DNA of 64,000 nucleotides from Metamycoplasma subdolum (GCF_033546815.1 NZ_CP137846.1:62001-126000); one strand, 5' to 3'; shown: positions 10,601 through 22,103, numbered from the stretch's first letter. The notes: generated from the sequence alone by a model not told the origin. Translations and numbers: made by a program.

Positions 10601-13600
10601 CAAATTTCTTTCCTTTTCTAGGTGCTTTTACTAGCACATATTCTTTAATTGCAAAGGTTGGATAAGCTGAGTAAATTCTATCAAATCCCTTTTGGTTAAC
10701 ATAAACTATTGCTTGAGTTTTGGTATCAACTTGGATGTTTTGTTCATTAACTACGGCGTAAAGATAGTCAGCAGTTGTTTCTTCACCGATGATTAAATAT
10801 TCAATACTATTAATTCTTATTTTGTATTTTTCATCAAGTGATTTTAAAAAGTTTTCCATCTTGATTGGGCTTGAAAGCGCATCAGAGATGTCACCTTTGT
10901 AAATTTCTTTTCCATTTTTTGCAAGGTGACCGTGATTAACTTTTGCAAGATAAGAACCTGTGTCTGAATAAGCAATTGAGTTATAAATCATAACAGGTTG
11001 AAGAATTTTTCAAACAGTCTCTTTGAACGCTTTAGTTAAGTTGATTCCGAATAGAGTGATATCAGCACCATTGTCACTAAGAACGTTATTAATTAAGTTG
11101 TGAATTAATGAGATATCAATTGTAACAGGAGAATCTCCTCCAGTTCCAATTTCAGTTGAAGGGAAAACGTATTTATCATAAAGAGGATTGATTTCTGTTT
11201 TAACTTCTTCAAGAGTCATACCTTTTAAATTGTCAAAAAGTTTTTTAACAATAAAGCTTAAGTTACCTTCACCTGTTTTATTTGAAAGTAAGTAATACAT
11301 TAGAATTTGCGGGAAGGTTGCTGAGACTAAAGGATTTAAAGCTGAACGAGGTACATTTATTATTGATAATTTATCAGTTGTTTGAACACTTTCTAAAGTT
11401 AGATTGTATAGTAAGTCAAAGTCAGTTTCGTTTGAAACTAATGGAGTGAAATCTGAATTTATATCTTTATTAATGAAGGAATTTACAAATTTCTCAATTG
11501 AATCTTTATAGAAAGTTGGAACTTGATCGCAACTTGCTAAATATCCAAATGAATAAGTAAGTTCGTTTTGATGTTTGTCTAAAATTTTCTTGAAATCTTC
11601 AACAATTTCATCGCTTAAACCTTTGTCTTTTAAGGCTTGGTAAAGGTCCTTGAAAGATGTTGAATTTGTTAAAGCATTTTTGAAAAGTCTATTTGCAAGT
11701 GATGATTTAGCATGTGCATATGCTATTTTTAAAATACTTGAATGATATGTTCCGCTTGAACCAATAATTCCAAAATCTGGGAATGAATTTTCAACTTTGC
11801 TGTAATTAGATAGCAAGTCAGAAATTTCTTTTTTGTTAGCAGTTTTGTAAAGTTCTTCAAGGATAAATGAAACTTGAGCAAGGGTTAATTTTCTAGTCTT
11901 TTTTCTGATAATTTCATTTTCACCAGTGCTTGGATTTGTAATGATACTTTCAGTGAAATCTGCTAGGTTAAATAGTTCATAGCCAAGTTTTATTCAAGGT
12001 GCATAAAGGCCAAGCTCTTGTTTGATGAATTTTTCTTGAGAAGAACCTAACATTCTTGCATAAAGTTGTTTTGATAAAATTGAGTGAATTGTTGTTAAAA
12101 GATTTTTTGCGTCTGGATTATCATTATTATTTTGATCAATTAATGCTGCTTTGTAAGCCAAGTCACCAAAAGTTAGTAATTCTTTTCCATTAAATTTGAA
12201 ATCTCAATTTCAAGTTCCTTCATTGTCGACATCTGGTTTAAGGTTGACAATTTGAAGATTTTTAACCATCTTTTCATATGCTTCAAGTTTAGTTAATATT
12301 TTTTCTAAATTTTGAAGATCGCCACTGCTTGTTAATACTTTAAATTTCAAGAAATTCAGTTCATTTAATGTAGGGATAAATTGAGATTTACTTTCAATTG
12401 AGTTTTTAACTTTTGTTTTAACTTTTTCAATGTCTTCAAGTGAAAAGGCATCAATTGGAACATTAAGTGGATCAAAGTTTTTATCTTCTGGTCCTGATGG
12501 AATATTTAATTTTGCTAAAGTGAATAAGTCAAAAAGTGAAAGTTTTTCATCATCTTTTGCTGGGATTGAAATATCTAAACTTGACAAACTTTTTAGAGTT
12601 TTGTTTGATAGGTTTAAAGCTTCAATTAAGCCATAATGAATGTTAGCAATTTTTCCACTAACGTTTGCATCACTTGAAGTTGAGAGAGCAATAATTGCAC
12701 TTGTTAATCAATCTTGACTTTCTAAAGTTTCGGTGTTGAAATCTTTGTAAACTTTTTTATTTGCTGTTATTGGTTTTTTAACATGCTTGATTAATTTATC
12801 TAAAGATTCAGCAAAACGTTCAACTGAAAAAGTATCTATTATTTTACTAATTCCACTTAAAACATTTGAATAAGGGTTTAGTGGATCTTTTGAACCATTT
12901 ATTTTCTTGAAAACGCTTTTAATTTCTTCTTCATCAGCTTTTGAATAAGGCATTCCTCTTTGTTCATTTGCTTTTTTAAGTTTGTCAAAGAAACTATTTT
13001 CAAGGTCCGGATTTAGAATTTTGTTGAAACTAATTGTACTTAAAATTGATTTTAATGCTTTCTTGAATTTAACTTCGTTAACTGATTTAATAACTTCAAT
13101 AACGATTCTATCAGTTGAAAGACCTCAGTAAGTCAAGTCGGTTGCTGTGAATGGAATTAATGGGTGATGTTTGTATCAATTGTCCATTGAACGAGAAAAT
13201 TTTATGAAATCAATTGATGCAATTAAATTTTTAAGATAATCAAAAATTTGTTCTTTGTTTTCAATGTATTTTAAAAGATCAGATAATGTTAAGTTAATTT
13301 GTGGGAGGATAGTAATTTGGTCAAGTTTTAATAGTTTAGTTATGATATCAATTTGACTTAATAAGTAATTATCTCTTTCTTCTTTAGAAGCAACTTTTCC
13401 TTCAACACCAGCTCCTACATAAATTCTTTTGAAATAATCAATTACATTACCAAAAAGACCGTGGATGAAAGAGTTTGCATTTTTTGAAATGAATTCAGTT
13501 GATTTAGTACTTGAATCAAAGCCTTCAATTAAATATTTAATAATATCAATAACAACTTTGATTGTAACGTAGTAATTTGATTTTGCAATTGCTAAAAGTT

Positions 13601-16058
13601 TATGATAATCATTTTGTTCAATAGATTTTCTAGCAGCTTCAGTCAATAAGATGATGTCATCTTTTCTTAAAAACTTAGATAAATCTGATTCAATTAAGAT
13701 TTTTTTAATAGCTTCAGTTAAAAGTCTTATTGACTTATTTTGCATAATGTCGTTTGTATATTCATTAACGATTGCACCAAAACCGATTGGTAAAGTCATT
13801 AAGTTTCTGAATTTATCATTAACTGAAACTCAGCCTTCTTTTCCAATTTTTCCTTTGATAGTTAAACCTTCATTAACAAGTTTTTGGTACATTTCATCAA
13901 GAGTGAAAAATCCATTTTTGGTACCTGAAACAACTTTTTTTCAAACTGTTTGTGAACCAAAACCATCAATTTGACCTTTAACTAAAAAGATGTATTTATT
14001 TTCTTCAACTCTTGCAATAGCAGCAACCTCAGTTGCACCGTGAGTTTTGAGTTCATCACTATCAGTAGTAATGATTAAAAGTTTGCCATTTCTTTTTACT
14101 GGAATTTGAGTATTTGGATAAAAATCGTAGTAGTCTTCAAAACGAGTATCTGGGGCAAAAAATTCATAATCTGGAGTATAACCTTTAAAAATTAAATCAA
14201 GTATATTTTTAGTATAAATTGGAGGAATTTTTTGAATATATGGACTCGCTGGATTTGGTTTTAAAAGGAATTTTTCGACATTTTCGTTAGTTATAGATTC
14301 ATTCAATCTGCTTGGTGAAAATTGTTCATCATATAGTTTTCCAACGTTTTGTTTTACGCCTCTAATTCTATAATCTATGTCACCAGTATTGATGAAGTGA
14401 AAGACATTTTTGGAAGCAGTTTTATCATTAACTGTTTCAACAGTCATTGTTTGTCTAATACCTAAATTTTCTTCTCCAACTTCCTTAATTAGCTCATTAA
14501 TAATGACATTTTTCGCATATTTGGTTGCGTTGTCACGAATGAAAAATTGTTTATTTTGCAAGTTTTTTGAATTAGTAATTCTATCAAATTCTTCATCAGT
14601 TACAATGCTATGTGCTAAAGTGCCTGGAAGTTCAATTTGTCTTACTGAATGAAGTGGTGATGTTGGTTTAGTAAAAGGTGCACTGGGATTAACTGGATCA
14701 ACTTCTCCACCGTCTCATCCTTCTTCAAAAATTACATCTAAATCTTCTCTAGTGAAAGGAAGGTTTTCTTTTTTAACAAATGGTTCTTTTGAACCAACTG
14801 TAAAAGTACTTGTTTGACTTTTTGTTCAATAAGAAAAGTACTTAATTTTTTTATATTCCTCTGGATATTTCTTTTTAAATTGAATTATGAATTTAAGGTT
14901 TAATCCTTTTCAATTGCTATAATTTTCATCTTCTTTTTCATTTCAATTTAAACGATATCTATATCAATCATATGTTGTGAAAACTTCATCTTTTTTAACT
15001 CAATTTTCAGGAATTTTATACTCTTTATTCAACTCAAGTTCTTGAAAGGTTATTGAGTTAGAGCTTACTACATTTGTTAGTAAAAAGTTAGTTAAGTTGA
15101 AACTTGATTTTAATTTATCGCTTGGGTCAATTTTTTCATTTGTTGATTTAAAAGTAGCATCTAATTTTATGTCACAAGTTGGTTGATTTTCTTTTTTGAA
15201 AAAGTATTTGTCACTTGATGCATCTTTTTCAAAACCTAAAAGTTTCATCAAGTTTTGACCATTTACTATAAAAAGTTCACCTTTTTGTTTTCATTCTTCA
15301 TAATCTGAAAGCAGAAAACTTGCTTTTTTTGTTTTTAAGTTTAAGTAAAGTGATCTTGGATCTTTGATGTAATCTTTGGTAAGCCCGTCATTTTTAGCAA
15401 CAATTTCTCCAAGTTCATCAAGAGTTAGAACTTCTTTGAAGTTAAAAGTATCAGCGACTTTTGCATCAATTTTTTCAATTTTTGCTTTGAATGTTTCGCC
15501 ATCTTTTACAAAAAGTTGGAATTTTCAAGGTTCACTTGTTTTGAAATTACGAATTTTTAATTTATCTTGTTTGCCCTCTTCTTTTGCAATTTCAAAGTAA
15601 ACATTAGAGGTTTCAATTAAAGAAGTGTTATAAAAGTTTAAAAAATCTTCTGCTTTAATAAATAAATTTGCATCATGAACAGCAAGGTTTTCAAACTTAT
15701 CTTTAAGTTGAATATATTCGGTGTCAACTTTAGGTAAATAAATTGAATATTTTACTTTATCAGTTGCTTTTGAAGCTCTAAATTTGACTGGTTCATTAAC
15801 TTTATCTTTGCTATTTGAGCCAATTAAATCAAACCCATCATTCGGAATTGCACCTGATAAGTTAGCATCAATATCAACAGTTAAATCATGTAATTTACTT
15901 ATCTTGTCATAAGATTTAATAGTGTTTGAGTAAGATTTCTTAACATCAAAAAGTAAGGTAAAAATTCCCGATGTTATGAAAATAAGAATCGTTAAACAAA
16001 TTAAAGTAATTTTGTTATAAGCTAACGATCTAAAAACCTCTTTAAAAAGTCTTCTCAT
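7695..16058 (-). CDS. Giant FtsX/MacB-like ABC transporter permease
   Basis: One uninterrupted frame of 2,787 residues, with many TGA-coded Trp and no TAA or TAG until the end. Layout: a short cytoplasmic start (MRRLFKEVFRSL) and one membrane segment at about residues 15-40; a very large extracellular region to about 1870; three membrane segments at about 1878-2010 joined by the FtsX-like loop RHKVIGILRAQGY; another segment near 2045-2066; a second extracellular domain to about 2650; then three closing membrane segments with a second FtsX-like loop (QRAIAIFSVLGYTRGE). This is the duplicated FtsX plan with a hugely enlarged first ectodomain. Such permeases do not import; they couple ATP hydrolysis to extracellular work or export of lipids, peptides or lipoproteins. 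The start follows GGAG. Very large permeases of this kind are known from other mycoplasmas; the substrate is unknown. Confidence 0.9.
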
Positions 16059-16105
16059 AATGTTCTCCGAACTTTAAGTAATAAAATTAAAATTTAATAT
16101 TTACT

Positions 16106-16111
16106 ATTATA
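16106..16111 (-). promoter_or_regulatory. TATAAT box for the giant permease operon
   Basis: Read on the minus strand, TTGTATAATAG lies about 48 bases before the ATG at 16058, giving a short leader with a GGAG ribosome-binding site. The remaining bases to 16230 hold two further small inverted repeats (around 16160-16180 and 16208-16225) without a clear role. Confidence 0.6.
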
Positions 16112-16230
16112 CAATAGTGAAAAAAATATACGCAACTTTTATAAATAGAAAAGTCAAAAAAATAACTTAGAGGTTATTATTTTTGTTTAATATAGTACTA
16201 AACAAGGAAAACTAATAGTTTTGCTTTTGC

Positions 16231-16258
16231 AAAAAATAAAAATCACATTAGTGATTTT
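16231..16258 (-). terminator. Terminator of the prs-rsmG operon
   Basis: Read on the minus strand, AAAATCAC-TAAT-GTGATTTT is followed by TATTTTTT. It lies 17 bases past the rsmG stop. Confidence 0.8.
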
Positions 16259-16274
16259 ATTTAATTAATATTAT

Positions 16275-16970
16275 TTATTTTATCTGATTTCACTTGCGAG
16301 GAATACCTTGAGGAGTTTCACTTTCTTTTGTATAAGTGACTAAAATATTTTCTTTTTCAAAGTATTTTTCTAAATTAAAAAAAGTAAAATTTGCTCTTAA
16401 TTTTTTAGTTATAAAATTTGAATTTAAAACTTCGTCTAAGAAATTTTTTGATTTTAAGAAACAGAAAGTTGCTCCGATTTTGGCAACATGATGGCTAATT
16501 TCCATCAAAACATGAAGTTCAGCAACTGCTCTTGCTGTAATAAAATCAAATTTGTTTATTTCTTTGGATTCTTCACATCTAATATGTTTGATTTCTAAAT
16601 TTTTAAGATTTAATTTTTCTTTAACTAAATTTAAAAAATTAACTCTTTTATTTAATGCTTCATAAATTGTGAGGTTAAAAGTAGGATTTATTAAAAGATA
16701 AGGAACTGTTGGAAACCCAGCCCCTGCTCCAATGTCTAAAACTTCTTTTTCGCTTAAATTAAGAATATTTTCATTTATAAATTTGAAAGTTAAAATTGAT
16801 TCAATTATTCCTTCATTTAAAAGTTTTTCATCCTTAAAACCTGTCAAGTTATACTTCTGATTTTCTTCTTCAATTAAAAAATAATAAGCTTCAAGTTTCT
16901 CCAAAGCTTCATTATTTAAGAAAGGCAAATAATTTTTTAAATTATTTTTTATTTGTTCTGATGTAATCAT
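16275..16970 (-). CDS. rsmG: 16S rRNA (guanine-N7) methyltransferase RsmG
   Basis: The product has 231 residues, the usual length. RsmG methylates N7 of G527 in 16S rRNA with S-adenosylmethionine. The SAM-binding loop DIGAGAGFPTVPYLL (about residues 75-89) and the family motif FDFITARAVAEL (about 140) are clear; the N-terminal LEAYYFLIEEENQKYNLTG is also typical. A TGA near the end is read as Trp, so the gene ends at the TAA at 16275. Its start lies 29 bases inside the end of prs, so the two are probably translationally coupled. Confidence 0.93.
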
Positions 16971-17919
16971 AATAAACTTCTGTAACTGATGATTTATTTA
17001 TATTTGCTTCAATAACTCTACCTAAAAAGTCAGCCATTGAAAGAATTTTAAGTTTTTTGTATTCACCAGTATTTTTTATTCCAGTTGAGTTTGTGATCAT
17101 TACTTCATCAATAATTTCATTGTTTTCAAACATTTCAAAACCACGTGAAAAAAGCCCGTGTGTTGCAGCGATAATAATTTTTTTTGCACCTTGTTTTTTA
17201 AGGGCCATCGCCGCATTAATAATAGTTCCACCTGTATCAATAATGTCATCGAAAATAATTACATTTTTATCTTTAACATTACCTAAAACACCAAGAATTT
17301 CACTTTTGTTTGGTCCAGTACGGCGTTTGTCAATGATGGCAATTTCTTCATCATTTTCTAAAAGTTCAGAAAGTTGTCTTGCTCTAACAGCACCACCGTG
17401 GTCAGGTGAAACAATGACAAATTTTTCTTTTCTTTTTCTAAGTTCATTTGTAAAAATGAACTGACCACCCAAATCATCAACAGGAATATCGAAAAAACCT
17501 TGAATTGAAGGGTTGTGAAGATCTACTGTGATAATTTTTGTAGCCCCTGCTGTTGATAATAAATCAGCAACTAATTTTGCACTAATAGGTTGTCTTCCTG
17601 AAACCTTGCGGTCTTGTCTTGCATATCCATAGTAAGTAATAACAACGTTAATAGTATTTGCACTTGCTCTTTTTAATGAGTCTATAAAAACAAGAAGGCT
17701 CATTATGTTGTCATTAACTGGTTTTGCAGTGTGACAAACGATAAAAACATTTTTATTTCTAACTGTAAAGTTAGATTGTAAAAGTACTTCACCATCGGCA
17801 AAAGTTGTTTTTTGGATTGAATTAACTTCGCGATCAATCTTTTTCCCAATTTCAACTGCTAAATCTCAAGAGTTGTCCATTCCGAAAATAACAACATTTT
17901 TCTTTTTGGTATCTTGCAT
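16942..17919 (-). CDS. prs: Ribose-phosphate pyrophosphokinase (PRPP synthetase)
   Basis: The product has 325 residues. It makes PRPP from ribose-5-phosphate and ATP for nucleotide salvage, central for an organism without purine synthesis. Visible motifs are HTAKPVNDNIMSLLVFIDSL near residues 65-84, YYGYARQDRK (ATP-binding loop), ITVDLHNPSIQGFF, VSPDHGGAVRA and the PRPP-binding loop IIFDDIIDTGGT (about residues 219-230). The start at 17919 follows AAAAGGATAA. One TGA codes for Trp near the N-terminus. It is first in a two-gene operon with rsmG. Confidence 0.95.
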
Positions 17920-17953
17920 CTTAATTATCCTTTTCATTTTATGTATATTTTAG

Positions 17954-17983
17954 ATTATATTCCAGACAAAATTTTTTTGGCAA
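17954..17983 (-). promoter_or_regulatory. prs promoter
   Basis: On the minus strand a -10 TATAAT (17954-17959) and a -35-like TTGCCA (17978-17983) are 18 bases apart, upstream of prs. Confidence 0.6.
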
Positions 17984-17999
17984 ATAAGGTTGAAACTAA

Positions 18000-18239
18000 C
18001 TATTTTTTAACTCTAATAAGAGAATGCGTCTGATTTAAATAAGTAAAAGAGTAGCCTTCTTCTTCAAGTAAAGTTTCAACTTGAAGTTTTAAAGCACCAG
18101 TTCCATTTCCAACCATGATATCTAAAAAATCAAGATAAGAATCTTCATTAAATTCAAAAAGTGCATTCAAAACTTTTGCAGTTGCTTGTGATACGCTAAG
18201 ACCATGAAGGTCAATTTTTTTAACAAAATATTCGCTCAT
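18000..18239 (-). CDS. Stand-alone Smr-domain protein
   Basis: The product has 79 residues and is essentially only the Smr (small MutS-related) domain: KIDLHGLSVSQATAKVLNAL at residues 8-27 with the DLHG motif, and IMVGNGTGALK near residues 41-51. Smr domains are nucleases or nucleic-acid binders, in bacteria often fused to MutS2 and linked to ribosome-collision or recombination functions. Here it is solitary and lacks the MutS2 ATPase. It is transcribed away from the PhnC-like gene from a promoter whose TATAAT ends six bases before the ATG. The actual substrate is unknown. Confidence 0.82.
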   Translation of the reverse strand: MSEYFVKKIDLHGLSVSQATAKVLNALFEFNEDSYLDFLDIMVGNGTGALKLQVETLLEEEGYSFTYLNQTHSLIRVKK

Positions 18240-18245
18240 AGCCTA

Positions 18246-18270
18246 ATTATAAACTTGACAATGCTATAAT
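18246..18270. promoter_or_regulatory. Two divergent, nearly abutting leaderless promoters
   Basis: In 38 bases between two start codons there is a minus-strand TATAAT (18246-18251), six bases from the Smr ATG, and a plus-strand extended -10 TGC-TATAAT (hexamer 18265-18270), seven bases from the PhnC-like ATG. Neither gene has a Shine-Dalgarno. The promoters must overlap, so they probably exclude each other. Confidence 0.6.
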
Positions 18271-18277
18271 TGAAAAT

Positions 18278-19024
18278 ATGGAAAAAATTCTTTCATTTAA
18301 TGACTATGAAGGTACTTACAAAAACTCAAATGAGCTTGTTTTAGAAGGTATTAATTTAGATATTTTTGCAGGCAAAATGGTTGCAATTATTGGACAAAGT
18401 GGGGCAGGAAAAAGTACGCTTTTTGCCGCAATTTTAAATCAACTTTCTATTAAAAAGGGGGATCTTTTTATAGAAGGAAAATCTATTCAAAAAATGAGCA
18501 AAAAAGATTATAAAAATTTCCTTCAAACTGTTGGATATTTGACTCAAGGAGATGATTTAGTTTCAACAGATACTGTATTTAAAAATGTATATCGTGAGGT
18601 AAAACTTTCTAATAATTTCTTTGTTAATTTATTTAATTTGGATTGAAAAAAGAAGCAAAAACATGTACTTGAAATTTTAGAAAAACTTAACATCTTTGAT
18701 AAAGCATTTAGCCTTGTAAGCGAACTTTCAGGTGGTCAAAAACATAGGGTACAAATTGCAAGACTTTTAACAAATAAAAAGAAACTTATTTTAGCAGATG
18801 AACCTACTACTGGACTTGACATAATTTTGAGTCAAGAGGTTATTGATTTACTTAAAAAAGTTAACGAAGAAAATCATGCAACAGTGTTAGTAACACTTCA
18901 TGATTTAAACCTACTTGAAAATAATTTTGAAGACTATGTTGCTATTAGAGAAGGTAAGATTTTAAAGCAGGGAAAAGTGGAAGAAATTACGAAAGAATTT
19001 ATAGAAGAACTTTACAAGAAGTAG
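18278..19024 (+). CDS. PhnC-like ABC transporter ATP-binding protein (orphan)
   Basis: The product has 248 residues. Walker A GQSGAGKST (about residues 47-55), Q-loop VGYLTQGDDLV, signature ELSGGQKHR (about 150), Walker B LILADEPTTGLD and VTLHD for the switch are all present. The overall wording resembles PhnC, the family of the mycoplasma P29 ATPase that works with a P37-type lipoprotein and a PhnE-type permease. Neither partner is next to it: Smr lies on one side and mgtA on the other. The partners must be elsewhere, or it serves another permease. The gene begins without a leader and ends in a terminator overlapping its stop. Confidence 0.88.
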
Positions 19025-19042
19025 CGAACCTACTTTTTTATT
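19019..19042 (+). terminator. Terminator overlapping the PhnC-like stop codon
   Basis: AAGTAG-CGAAC-CTACTT followed by TTTTATTT; the TAG in the 5' arm is the stop codon. Confidence 0.7.
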
Positions 19043-19156
19043 TGCTTACTCTTCAAAAAACATTTAATTTAAAGAAGAAATTTGAAATTTTATAGTGTTT
19101 AAAAATGCCTTAAAAAAATTAATAAAAATTTAAGATTTTTTCTTTTATTATTTTGG

Positions 19157-19162
19157 TATAAT
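19157..19162 (+). promoter_or_regulatory. Extended -10 promoter of the mgtA transcript
   Basis: TGG-TATAAT is an extended -10 element. Transcription should start near 19169, leaving a leader of about 135 bases before the mgtA ATG. Confidence 0.6.
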
Positions 19163-19189
19163 TAATCAATAAAAATTGAAAGGAAGTGT

Positions 19190-19264
19190 ATGAGTTCAAA
19201 GGAACTATCAACTGATGAGGCGACATATTTGCATAGCAAGTTCTTTTGAATTTGTTATCTTTAA
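19190..19264 (+). CDS. Short leader ORF upstream of mgtA
   Basis: A 24-codon frame starts at ATG 19190, eight bases after a good AAAGGAAG ribosome-binding site, and ends at TAA 19262. Its peptide begins MSSKELSTDEAT and ends SKFFWICYL, with one TGA read as Trp. It lies between the only strong promoter and the mgtA ATG, 40 bases upstream of the latter. A leader peptide regulating the Mg2+ ATPase, by analogy with MgtL-type leaders, is inference. I found no match to the M-box Mg2+ riboswitch consensus. Confidence 0.45.
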
Positions 19265-19304
19265 AAAATATTGAGTCTCTTTATCTAAAAAATAAGGAGG
19301 AAAC

Positions 19305-22052
19305 ATGAATTTATTACGTCAAAATCACAGATCAAAAATAATAGCTGAACAAAGGCTTTTAGAAACTAAAAAAAGATTAGTTGAATCTAGTGAAACAGGC
19401 ACTCAAGAAATATTAAAAAAATATAATAGCTCACTTAACGGAATTAATAGCGAGGAAACTATTAATGACAATAGAAATGAGTATGGTAAAAACATACTTT
19501 CAAAAAAAGGTGCGGATAATGTTGGTAAAAGACTTTTCCGTTCTTTCTTTAATCCATTTAATATCATTTTAGTAATACTAGCAATTATTTCAATTATTGT
19601 AGACATAATTTTAGCTCCTGCGGGGGAGAAAAATTATTTAACAATGTCAATCATTTTTGCTATGGTAATTATTAGCTCAATTATTCATTTTATTCAAGAG
19701 CAGAAATCTGCCACAAGTGCAAATAAATTAATTGAAATTATTGAGACAACTTCATTGGTTGAAAGAGACGGAGTTTTAAAAGAAATTCCTCTTGATGAAA
19801 TTGTTGTTGGCGATATTATTCACTTAGCAGCGGGCGACATTATTCCTGCTGATGTAAGAATTTTACAAGCAAAAGACTTATTCGTAAGTCAATCTTCTTT
19901 AACAGGCGAAAGTGAACCACTTGAAAAGTTTGCAGAAATTGATCCTAATAAAAATTATGATAATGTAACAGATCGTCCGAACTTAGCTTTTTTAGGATCA
20001 AACATTATTTCAGGATCTGCAAAAGCTGTAGTTGTTGTAGTCGGAGATGAAACTTATTTAGGTAGAGTTGCCGCCAAAGTTAATGAAAAGCAAGTACCTA
20101 CTAATTTTGAAAAGGGAATTAGAAAAATTTCAATCATGCTTACTATTATTATGGCAGTTGTAATTCCTATTGTTTTTCTAATAGTGGGTCTAACTACAAA
20201 GCATGATGGACTTCAAAGTCCTTGAATTAAAGCACTTTTATTTGGAGTTTCAATTGCGGTTGGGCTAACGCCTGAAATGCTTCCAATGATAATGATAAGT
20301 TGTCTCTCAAAAGGTGCCATTGCCATGGGGAAACAAAAAACTATTATTAAAAATATAAAATCTATTCAAAATTTTGGTGCCATGGATATTCTTTGCACCG
20401 ATAAAACTGGAACAATCACTCAAGACAAAGTTATTTTAGAACGTCATCTTGATGTTACTGGCAAAGAAGATAGTTATGTTCTAAAACACGCCTTTTTAAA
20501 TTCATATTATCAAACTGGACTTAAAAATTTACTTGATAAATCAATTATTCAAAAAACACTTGAACTTGCTGAAGAAGATTTAAGTCTAGATAATCTTGAA
20601 CTTCATTATGAAAAAATTGACGAAGTTCCTTTCGATTTTCATCGAAAGAGAATGTCAGTACTAGTGCGTTCTTTAAAAAATAATAGTGTAAAGATGATTA
20701 CCAAAGGTGCGGTGGAAGAAATAATTCACTGTTGTGACACTATATATTTAGATGGAAAAGTGCAAAAACTTGATAAAAAAGTAATTAAAAAAGTTTTAGC
20801 TAAAGTTGAAGAATTTTCTGAAGAAGGAATGAGAGTTATTGCTATTGCAACTAAAAAAGATTCATCACCAGTTGGGAAATTCTCAGTTGAAGATGAAAAA
20901 AACATGACTTTAGTAGGATATTTGACTTTCTTAGATCCTCCAAAAGATTCTGCTGAAGATGCAATTCAACAACTTCATAATTTAGGTGTAGAAGTTAAGA
21001 TTTTAACTGGTGATAATCCTTTAGTAACTAAAGCAGTCTGCACCAAAGTTAAGATTCCTCACGAAAGGATTTTGCTTGGTAAAGATTTAATAAATATGAG
21101 TGATGAAGAACTTTCAATAGAAGTTGAAAGAACACAAATTTTTGCAAAACTTTCACCTGATCAAAAAGCAAGAATAATTAATGTTTTAAGAAAGAATGGT
21201 CATGTTGTTGGTTATATGGGCGATGGAATTAATGACGCTCCTGCTATGAAAGTTGCTGATGTTTCAATATCAGTTGACACTGCAGTTGATATTGCAAAAG
21301 AAACGGCAAATATTATTCTTTTAGAAAAAGATTTAAACGTTCTTGCGACTGGAATAAAAGAAGGAAGAAAAACACATGCAAATATTAATAAATATGTAAA
21401 AATGACAGTTTCTTCTAACTTTGGAAATATAGTTTCAATAATACTTGCATCAATAATATTGCCATTTATTCCATTGATGCCTGTTCAAGTTATTTTCTTG
21501 AATTTAATTTACGATTTATGTTGCGGATCAATTCCTTGAGATAATGTCGATAGTGAATTTATAAAATCGCCGAAAAAATGAGAATATAAATCAATTCTAC
21601 GGTTTATGCTTTGGTTTGGGCCTGTATCTTCAATAGTTGATATTATGGCATTTATGATTCTTTATTATGTAGTCGTTCCAAACCAAGTTGGATCACAATA
21701 CAAAGCAATTGCAGAAACGAATAAAACTCTAATTAAAGAGTTTCAAAAATTATTCTGAACTGGTTGATTAGTAACAAGCATGTGAACTCAAGTTATAGTG
21801 CTTCATTTCCTAAGAACTGATAGAATACCTGTTATAAAATCAAATGCTTCATGAGCTCTTAGCGTAATGAGCATTGGTGGTTTGGTTATAGTAACTGCTG
21901 CGCCTTATATACCTAAATTAAATGAAGGATTAATCTTAAAAGCACTCCAACCAATCTTCTATGCTTGACTAGCACTTTTCTTAGCAACTTATATCATTTT
22001 GCTTATGATTGTCAAACTTATTTATAGAAAAATTTATAAACAATTTTTATAG
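19305..22052 (+). CDS. mgtA: P-type ATPase, Mg2+ transporter type (MgtA-like)
   Basis: The product has 915 residues, the normal size of MgtA (P3B-type), an inner-membrane Mg2+ importer. Visible parts: actuator motif SLTGESEP (about residue 200); transmembrane 4 motif GVSIAVGLTPEMLPMI, diagnostic for MgtA against Ca2+ pumps; the phosphorylation site ILCTDKTGTITQDK with Asp near 365; LTGDNPLVTKAVC; hinge motif MGDGINDAPAMKVADVSIS (about 640). The last third has several membrane segments with TGA-coded Trp. The start has an excellent ribosome-binding site (AAGGAGGAAAC). It is monocistronic, with a leader that carries a short ORF. Confidence 0.93.
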
Positions 22053-22067
22053 AAAAAAACATAAGAA

Positions 22068-22103
22068 AATATTGTTCAATTTTATTGAACGTATTTTTTT
22101 TAA
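22068..22103 (+). terminator. mgtA terminator
   Basis: GTTCAA (22074-22079) and TTGAAC (22085-22090), extended by AATA/TATT on both sides and followed by a run of eight T. From here to alaS I see only AT-rich sequence and the alaS promoter; no T-box motif is apparent. Confidence 0.8.

Noticed and set aside
19190-19264. Hammerhead-ribozyme-like CTGATGAG in the mgtA leader
   Set aside because: The CUGAUGA core is present by chance, but no GAAA partner strand and no flanking stems are found at suitable places.
19169-19304. M-box Mg2+ riboswitch in front of mgtA
   Set aside because: The conserved M-box blocks are not recognisable and the leader is too short for the known architecture.
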